Assembly: GCF_947507565.1 (NCBI RefSeq)
Contig: NC_089176.1
Span: 186,001 to 250,000 of the forward strand
Length of the DNA: 64,000 nucleotides
From: Oscarella lobularis
Lineage: Eukaryota; Porifera; Homoscleromorpha; Homosclerophorida; Oscarellidae
Direction of reading: 5' to 3'
Every line of letters begins with the position of its first letter. The stretch's first letter is position 1. Below the pieces are notes generated by a model. The model saw only the letters and a program-made list of their open reading frames with translations, had not been told where the DNA came from and ran no database searches. Both the position numbers and the translations under genes were made by a program. Below are positions 56,966 through 64,000 of this stretch, one piece after another.

Positions 56966-57949
56966 TCATCTCTGACGCAAGCGTCTACAGCAGAGAACGT
57001 CTGCCAGAGAGCGCGTGAACGTTTTAACCCAAAATACGTAGAGCAGTGCATTGACGACAAAGTTCAAACTAAAGACAACGGCAGTCGACGCGTAGACTCT
57101 ACCGCCAACTGAAATTGTCGTACTGCGGCCGATTAGTTGAACAGCAACATAAGGAGCTGGTAGGATAACGTTTGAGGTGACGACTGAGATAACGTACCAG
57201 AAAGCTTTTGATTTTACCATAGATTGTTCACCGGATGATGCTTCCACGCCAACCCTGTCAGGCTGCGAATTATACGTCATACGTTGACGAATTCGAGCAC
57301 TTCTAATGACCTTTCGAAGTGTTTGCGTAAGAAAGACAGTCACCAAGACAAGGGGGATAGCGAAGGTTAGTCCGAAATAAAAGATCGAAAACGACATGGC
57401 TTGATTTTCTTTGTTCTCTGCCAACAAACACGTGTACGATTGAAACTGATAGCGGATGTCATACTGCGCCCACCCGAAGACGGGAAACAAGGCGACAATG
57501 ACACCCGTCGCGCAGGTGCAGCAAATTGCGATTGCCGCTTTATGAGTCGTGATATTCGTCTCGAGTGGGCGATATACCGTTGAATATCGACCGTAAACAA
57601 TGAGTACGGTTCCCCACATCGACCAGAAGAATTGGAAGTACCACAGAAATAGAAAGATCTTGCAACTGACCACGTCACCGTCCGTTATGGCGTTCACCCG
57701 AAAAAAGAATTTCTGAAATGACCACACTCCGACGACAGTGCGAAGGATGTCGGACAACACCAGATTGACCATAAAAAGACTTTGACCTTGGCGTAGAGTG
57801 GGAACGCGTATGATAGCCGTCATAGCTATACTGCATAGAACGAATTGGACGGACGCTGGAAGGAGCGCTGATAGAGCGCGATAGTTGTGTTCAAACGCCC
57901 TTGTTGCGTTGTCGCTAGTGTAGTTTTCCTTGACAAAAAATTCGCTCAT
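56966..57949 (-). CDS. Rhodopsin-like GPCR, tandem copy 2
   Basis: A single exon of 327 residues. The start MSEFFVKENYTSDNATRAFE at 57949 is chosen over the in-frame ATG 12 bp upstream because it aligns with the other copies. It has seven helices, LVLSDI in helix 2, VYGRYSTV at the end of helix 3 (GRY), VVNALLYVFWVKTF in helix 7 and the same C-terminal LADVLCCRRLRQR. The third intracellular loop is basic (SARIRQRMTYNSQPDRV). It is clearly paralogous to copies 1 and 3. Signalling through heterotrimeric G proteins is inferred from the fold only. Confidence 0.85.
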   Translation of the reverse strand: MSEFFVKENYTSDNATRAFEHNYRALSALLPASVQFVLCSIAMTAIIRVPTLRQGQSLFMVNLVLSDILRTVVGVWSFQKFFFRVNAITDGDVVSCKIFLFLWYFQFFWSMWGTVLIVYGRYSTVYRPLETNITTHKAAIAICCTCATGVIVALFPVFGWAQYDIRYQFQSYTCLLAENKENQAMSFSIFYFGLTFAIPLVLVTVFLTQTLRKVIRSARIRQRMTYNSQPDRVGVEASSGEQSMVKSKAFWYVISVVTSNVILPAPYVAVQLIGRSTTISVGGRVYASTAVVFSLNFVVNALLYVFWVKTFTRSLADVLCCRRLRQR

Positions 57950-58449
57950 GACGAGAAACAATCACTCTTTCTTTCAGCAAGTATATGGCTGAGTGTGACC
58001 CGCACCTCTTATACATATATACTACGCTCCTCGCCAGCCGTACGTATTACCCCGATGCCGCTTTGCGTGGGTGCCGCAAGAGCGCCCGTTGTCATTGGCG
58101 ACGTCGTCACGGTAGTTCTCGTAATTGACACTAATTATGGGAGACGAAACGAGCCGAGCGTGATACAGATTGAAGTGGGTCACCTGTCGCTCAGGAAATT
58201 GTAATATAGCAGTGTTCTCCGGATGTCTGATGAATCACATAGACTTCACTGTGCCGATAAACCGTCGCACGTAATTAATTAAAAAGTATATTGATTGGCG
58301 TACATATTGATTTTCGAAATTTCCCGCGGCGCGCCCAGGGCGGCGCGAGCACACCTCTCTATTACCCGTACATCTGCCATCTGGTCGACTATCTGGTGGA
58401 TTTAGAGGCCCATCTGGAGGCCTATCTCTGGAGTGCCAGAACAATAGCG
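57950..58449. other. Upstream flank of GPCR copy 2
   Basis: The duplicated block at 58091-58145 is shared with the other GPCR flanks. TATA-like sequence (ttatacatatatac) lies near 58010-58023. No exon is supported. Confidence 0.4.
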
Positions 58450-58571
58450 ATGCTTCAGTTCAAATTCAATGGGTTCCTGCACCGAATCTCTAACCCCGAT
58501 CCGCATCAAACGCTGTACAACGAACTCACAGTCAAATCGAACGAAAGCTCTGTACGAAGGCGGTCAATTCG
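58450..58571 (+). pseudogene. Truncated copy of the oxidase exon 1
   Basis: Begins with the same start as the gene at 60131 (MLQFKFNGFLHRISNPDPHQ) and ends at the same donor (ttcg|gtaaga). About 83 bp between CTGTAC and GAACTCACAG are missing. The deletion removes all cysteines of the first 2Fe-2S site and shifts the frame. No downstream exons follow, only the next GPCR gene. It is a by-product of the GPCR tandem duplication. Confidence 0.85.
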
Positions 58572-58823
58572 GTAAGACAACTCTAGCTGGAACCCAGTGG
58601 TCATGCGCTAAACTTGATGATAATGGAAGCAGCGCAGCGAGGTTTTAGCATATAGCCACTGGGTTCCTTGTAACCGGTAGGTAGTACACATATATATATA
58701 GAAGAGTTAAATTAACTCCTGGTTGCAGACAAAAACGACGAACAAATTTAATCGTTTTACACACGTTTTTATACACGGCGTGCATCATGCATTTAATTAG
58801 ATAGTTCATCGGCAATTTGGTTT

Positions 58824-59801
58824 TCACTTCTGACGCAAGCGTCTACAGCAGAGAACGTCTGCCAGAGATTGCATGAACGTCTTAGCCCAAAATACGTAGA
58901 GCAGCGCGTTGACGACAAAGTTCAAACTAAAAATAATGCCAGTGACCGCTTGGACGCCACCGTCCACTAAAATTGTCGTATTGATTAGTTGAACAGCAAC
59001 ATAAGGAGCTGGTAGAATAACGTTCGAGGCGACGACTGCGATAACGTACCACAAAGCTTTTGATCTTGCCATGGATTGTCCGCCGGATGATGCTTCCGCT
59101 TCAACCCTGTCAGGCTTGGCATTATACGTCATAGTCCGACGAATTCGAGCACTTGTAATGACCTTCCGAAGTGTTTTCGAAAGAAAGACGCTCACCAAGG
59201 CAAGGGGGGTTGCGTAGGCTAATCCGTAATAAAATATTGAAAACGACATAGCTTGATTTTTTTTGTTCTCTGTCAGCGAACACACGTACGATTGAGAAGA
59301 GAATTTGTAACGGATGTCATACTGCGCCCACCCGAAGAAGGGAAGCAAGGCGATAATGACACCCGTCGCGCAGGTGCAGCCAATTGCGATTGCCGCTTTA
59401 CGAGTTGTGATATTTGCCTCGAGCGGACGAGATACCGTTGAATACCGACTGTAAGCAATGAGTACGGTTCCCCACATCGACCAGAAGAATTGAAAGTCCC
59501 ATAGAAAGAGAAAGATCTTGCAGCTGATAATGTCGCCTTCCGTTACGGCTTGCAAACGAAAAAAGAATACCGGAAATACCCACACTCCAACGACAGTGCG
59601 AAGGATGTCGGATATTACCAGATTGACCATAAAAAGATTTTGACCTTGGCGTAGAGCGGGAACGCGTATGATCGCCGCAACAGCCATACTGCATAGAACG
59701 AATTGAATGGACGCTGGAAGGAACGCTGAAAAAACGTGATATTCAAACGTCCTTGTTGCGTTGTCGCTAGTATCGTTTCCATTGACAAAAAATCCGCTCA
59801 T
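58824..59801 (-). CDS. Rhodopsin-like GPCR, tandem copy 3
   Basis: A single exon of 325 residues. The start MSGFFVNGNDTSDNATRTFE at 59801 is chosen by homology. The frame is open a further 62 codons upstream, but that stretch is not shared by the other copies. Seven helices are present, with LVISDI in helix 2, AYSRYSTV (SRY) after helix 3, INTTILVDGG in the last extracellular loop and VVNALLYVFWAKTF in helix 7. The tail is LADVLCCRRLRQK. Extracellular parts differ most between copies, as expected if ligands differ. It is divergent from the oxidase gene, with about 330 bp between the starts. Confidence 0.85.
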   Translation of the reverse strand: MSGFFVNGNDTSDNATRTFEYHVFSAFLPASIQFVLCSMAVAAIIRVPALRQGQNLFMVNLVISDILRTVVGVWVFPVFFFRLQAVTEGDIISCKIFLFLWDFQFFWSMWGTVLIAYSRYSTVSRPLEANITTRKAAIAIGCTCATGVIIALLPFFGWAQYDIRYKFSSQSYVCSLTENKKNQAMSFSIFYYGLAYATPLALVSVFLSKTLRKVITSARIRRTMTYNAKPDRVEAEASSGGQSMARSKALWYVIAVVASNVILPAPYVAVQLINTTILVDGGVQAVTGIIFSLNFVVNALLYVFWAKTFMQSLADVLCCRRLRQK

Positions 59802-60130
59802 GACGACTGCTTTCGTTCGGAAAGTATGGCTGAGTGTGACTCGGTCTGCTGCAGACGGCTCCTCTTTATCTATACAACGCTCCTCGCCAGGTGTCGCGGT
59901 ATTACGCGTGCCGCAAGAGATGTCGTCATGGTAGTTCTCGCAGCAAGTTCTCGTAATTGACGCTAATTCTGGGAGAGCGTGAGTCACCTGCCGCTAGTGT
60001 GATTCATCGTACGTATTGATTTTCGAAAGCTCCCTCCCCCCAGGGCAGGGCACACCCTCTCTATCTGTCTCTATTACCCGTACATCAGGGGCACATCTGG
60101 AGGCCCATCTGGAGTGCGACAACAATAGCG

Positions 60131-63100
60131 ATGCTCCAGTTCAAATTCAATGGGCTCCTGCATCGAATCTCTAACCCCGATCCGCATCAAACGCTGTACG
60201 AGTGGATTCGAGAGCAGTCCAGCGCAAAAGGAACGCATAGAATGTGCGGAGAGGGCGGATGTGGCGCTTGTGTCGTGGCGATCCGAACTCACAGTCAAAT
60301 CGAACAAAGGCTTTGTACGAAGGCGGTAAATTCGGTAAGACGACTCTGGAACTCAGTGGTCATGCGCTAAAACCTCGCTGTACGTACGGTTTGATCCCAT
60401 TTTGTAACTCAGATACGCTACGAGACGGAACAGTACCATTAGTTTTACGCTCTCTCATTGGAATGCAGCCTGAGGGCACCATGGTCTACATGTTGGCTTC
60501 AGGCAGTCGAGTAGACTAGCTGTCCAAAAAAAGATCTGTATTTGTACATCAGATCCTTTAGACCAAATAGCCTTTTCTTTTGCTTCTCCAGTGCTTATTC
60601 CCGTTGATGGCTGCTGAGGGATGTCACGTCATAACCACTGAAGGAATAGGAAAGTAAATATCTATGGGGGCAAAGTGTTGTTGCATTGAGCAATCATTGT
60701 TTTTTTGCAGCTCTCGTCTGGGATTTCACGTTACACAGGAACGCCTCGCCGATTCTAACGGAATCCAGTGCGGATTTTGTTCGCCGGGATTTGTCATGAG
60801 CGCATACTCACTTCTCGCGGAAAATCCGCGACCCAGCAAACAAACGACGGAGGACAATTTTATAGGGCACCTGTGTCGTTGCACAGGTGAATGCGTGAAT
60901 TAACCTGTTGGAGGAAATTTTTCAAAAATAAATAATTCAGGATACAGACCCATTCTTGACGCTTGGAAAAGTTTTTCAGACACCTCCGAAGGAGTAATCG
61001 ACGTGGAGGTTGGTAAAGTAAAATAATCGCGATTTATTATTCTTATATTTAATTCAGGACTGTCAAAAGTTGCCATGTCTCAACGATAAAGCGGAATACT
61101 TGCCTTCAGTAGCAAGTGTTTGCACAAGGAACTCCGTTTGGTATAATCCTGCAACAGTTGATGAGTGTCTTCATCTGATGAGCAAACACGGTTACGCATC
61201 GGTGAGATTGGTTGCAGGGAACACGGGAACAGGTACGAGGTTGCTGTACATTGGATTAATTACTACTTTGATTATTCTTACATTTAGGCGTGTACAAGGA
61301 TCTTCCTAGACCGTTTTCGTACGTATCTCTACAGTTTGTGTCGGAATTGCATTTTATTGAGGTACGCTGCGTTTGGGTGGATCAAATTCATTAATGTATA
61401 TTATGTTCTTGCAGGACGACATTTCTGGTGGTTTGACTGTTGGAAGCGCTGTCACTCTGAATCAGCTTAAATCGGCGTTAGAAACATCAAAGGGAGGAAA
61501 GGAAAAATTCAAACAATTGGCAAGACACATTGAAATGGTGAGTCGACAACAACTCTATTACTTCAAGCGGTCAACGTGCAGTTATTTGAATGCCCGTAGA
61601 TTGCAGGCGTTCCGGTGAGAAATGTGAGTACTGTTTACAGTCGATAGTTTCTCGTTGTCTTGACCGTGTCAATCGCGTGAACAGCGTGCAACGTGGGCTG
61701 GAGGACTGGTGCTTGCCAACAAATGGGGTTTCACTTCGGACGTGTTGATAATCATGCTGGCTGCCGGAGCTCATCTTGTCATTCGTAAGCCGAGAAGTCA
61801 GTCTTTAAGGTCTCACCTTTTCATCTTTTCAGGTGACGAAACCGGTTGCCAAACTTGTGACCTCGAGTCGTTTTTGCAACTGGACGTGTCTAAAAAGGTC
61901 CGTCTGGTACTAGGGATGGGTGGTTTTACCAAAGAGACGTCGTTCCTATATAATAGATCATCATCAGCATGACTATACCCTACGAAAAGACAGGAGAACG
62001 CTATTGTTCTTTCAAAATAATGCCACGTCACGGGGTTAGTATTATAGAGAACTCTAAGGAAAGTCCTTTCTACGATTATTAGAATTCTCTTGCCCACGTC
62101 AATGCTGCGTTCAACTGGATTCCTTCTGAAACAAAGAGCAGTTGCAGTGCTGGCGAAGACTTTCCGCTGACGTCAGAGATTAATCTATTTTATGGAGGAT
62201 TATCTAAGCATCCGGTAGACGCATCGTTTTATTTGTTCGACACCTATCGCTGATTTCTTTTCTTTTTAAGTTTCGTCCAAAAAGAACAGAATCGTATTTG
62301 AAGGGAAAATGTTTTCTCAGAACCGAAGTGTTCAAAAGTACGACAAGGAAATAGTAGAACGAGAAAAAGAAATCTCTTTTTAGATTCCTTGGCTTGTCTG
62401 GAAGAAGAGATCTCAGATCAACCGGGCTCTGCATTTAAGAAACGTCTTGCACTGTCGTTGTTCTATAAGGTGGCCCGGCACTTCATTTAATTCATTTTTG
62501 AAATCGTCGTCTCTTTGACAGTTCTATCTATTTGTTCTTCGAGACAAAGTATCCTCCAAGCGACTGCTGTCGGCGTCTCAATCTATACCGCGTCCAATTA
62601 GCCACGGTTCCGAATATGACAAGTTCGAGGAACATCCATCGAAATTTCCTCTCACCAAACCGATGCCGAACGTGTCAGCAAAGTTGCAGGCATCGGGAGG
62701 AGCCGAATACGTTGATGACATTCCGGCCTATCCTAATGAAGTTCACGGGGCTTTCATCATTTCAACGCAGGTAAGAGAGAAAATATTCCTAAGCGGCTCT
62801 TAGTTATTTCATGTAGGCCAATGCAACGATTAAGAAGTTGGATTTCTCTAACGTTTTGGTATGTCTACGCTAACATGGATTTACACTTTGATGCAAGCTC
62901 AGCGTTTCAGAGCCAACCTGGCGTTCTTCGAGTGGTGACAAAAGATGATATTCCGTCTAACGGTGTCAACAATTGGAGGTGGGACCCCTGGGCACCAGAG
63001 CCGGTGAGTTGACAATGAGAGTCAAAAAGAAACAATTTAGACTCTTCTTTAGGTTTTTGCTGACGGGGAAGTCGGCTACGCGGGTCAGCCCTTGGCGCTC

Positions 63101-64000
63101 GTCATTGCGGATACGCAGAGTCGCGCTGATTGGGCGGCACGAAAAGCTCAAGTTCTTTACGAGTCAAAAGGAAAACCGATTTTGACTATCGATGAAGCAA
63201 TCGAGAAGAACGAGTTATTCTGCAACGTACCCGACGTCGAATTTGGCGAAGGCAATCCTGAAGGCAAGAAACAATATGCGCATAATTACGACGTCATCAA
63301 TTTTTCCTATAAACAGAAGTCCTAGGCGCGTCAGAGTGCATTCTGGAAGGAGAAGTGCGTGCTGGGGAACAGCGAGCTTTTTACATGGAAACGCAGGTTC
63401 GTTTATTTTTCCATTGACATTTTGCATTCTCCCAATCAGCTATTGTATTTGTATTTAGCGTAGCTTGGCTATTCCTGTTGAAGATGGACTTGATGTATAT
63501 TGCTCGACTCAAAGTCCAACCACGTGCCAGAAGGCAGCGGCCAAAGTTCTCGGATTGAAAAATAACAGGCAAGGAATACTCTAACGAAACGTCTTTATTT
63601 ATTATGATCGTTTAAGTAATGATGGCTTCTTTTTAGCATCAATGTATTTGTCCGACGCCTCGGGGGTGGGTTTGGTGGAAAAGATTATTACGCGTCGTTT
63701 ATGGCAGCTGCTTCGGCCCTTGCAGCTCACGTCATGGAAAGGCAAGTGGCTGGCTCTCGCAGAACTGCATGGCGTAAACGCGTTTTTCTAGACCAGTGAG
63801 GATCGTACTTGATCTCGAGTCTGACATGCAGATCTTTGGAGGAAGGCCATCATCTCTTTTGAGATATCGAGTGGGTTTGTCTTCCTTAGAGAGAAACTGG
63901 CAAAATTGATACTCGTTTTGCAGGTGGGATTTACTCGTGAAGGACGGCTAACCTGCGTGCTTCAAACGGTTTACTTGGACAGTGGAATCACGAGAAATGG
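60131..64000 (+). CDS. Xanthine dehydrogenase / aldehyde oxidase family enzyme, 5' part
   Basis: Many exons with short introns, cut by the right edge. Exon 1 (60131-60334) has the first 2Fe-2S site (MCGEGGCGACVVAI). Exon 2 (from 60592) reads CLFPLMAAEGCHVITTEGIG. The second 2Fe-2S site reads QCGFCSPGFVMSAY and HLCRCTG. The FAD domain has VDECLHLMSKHGYASVRLVA, ISGGLTVGSAVTLNQLK and AGGLVLANKWGFTSDVLIIM. The C-terminal flavoprotein part has LAHVNAAFNW and INLFYGGL. The molybdopterin domain has ASGGAEYVDDIPAYPNEVHG, FADGEVGYAGQPLALVIADT, GEQRAFYMETQ, VRRLGGGFGGK and PVRIVLDLESDM. The residues that separate xanthine dehydrogenase from aldehyde oxidase lie beyond the edge, so the substrate is left open. 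Confidence 0.92.

Noticed and set aside
58450-58571. A second functional oxidase gene
   Set aside because: No further exons follow and the Fe-S motif is deleted with a frame change.
59802-59987. N-terminal extension of GPCR copy 3
   Set aside because: Not shared with copies 1 and 2, lacks signal-peptide character, and overlaps the duplicated promoter block. The start at 59801 fits the paralogues.

Overview
The window is nuclear DNA of an animal with a compact genome, probably a non-bilaterian such as a sponge (a homoscleromorph would fit, but this is inference). The grounds are spliced genes with introns of about 50-100 bp, a mean gene spacing of 2-3 kb, and a gene set of cadherins, sushi proteins, rhodopsin-like GPCRs, BBS1, CCZ1, DUS1L, GPANK1, DHX8, regucalcin and a WT1-like zinc-finger factor. 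All products were named by reading translated exons and comparing them with families from memory. No database was searched.

Layout. 1-10.5 kb: the 5' part of a giant, apparently intronless cadherin gene (minus strand) that runs off the left edge. 11-14 kb: a two-exon enolase-superfamily gene and a small orphan gene. 14-21 kb: a gene-poor stretch with two tandem copies, and a decayed third, of a secreted sushi-domain gene. A foldback transposon sits in the first intron of one copy. 21.7-26 kb: BBS1 and GPANK1, transcribed away from a shared 300-bp promoter. 26-33 kb: an intron-rich transmembrane protein gene that joins mucin-like exons, EGF domains, bacterial-looking cysteine-rich CGDG repeats and cadherin-like repeats. 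34.5-38.3 kb: CCZ1 and a four-finger WT1/KLF-type factor, again divergent. 38.7-42.2 kb: a very recent tandem pair of secreted beta-propeller-like genes. 42.6-46.3 kb: the spliceosomal helicase DHX8. 46.5-48.9 kb: regucalcin, whose first intron holds a MITE built of iterated GTCCGGCCGGAC palindromes. 49-55 kb: an unrecognised gene with an apparent frameshift, a GH31 glycosidase and DUS1L. 55-60 kb: three tandem single-exon GPCR genes. 60 kb to the right edge: a xanthine dehydrogenase/aldehyde oxidase gene whose first exon has been co-duplicated with the GPCR unit.

There is no operon logic. The themes are local tandem duplication (sushi genes, propeller genes, GPCRs, mucin exons), MITE-like elements that lengthen first introns, and bidirectional promoters of housekeeping genes that share an E2F-like motif. 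The two large adhesion-type genes share an unusual cadherin-like repeat although their exon structures are opposite.
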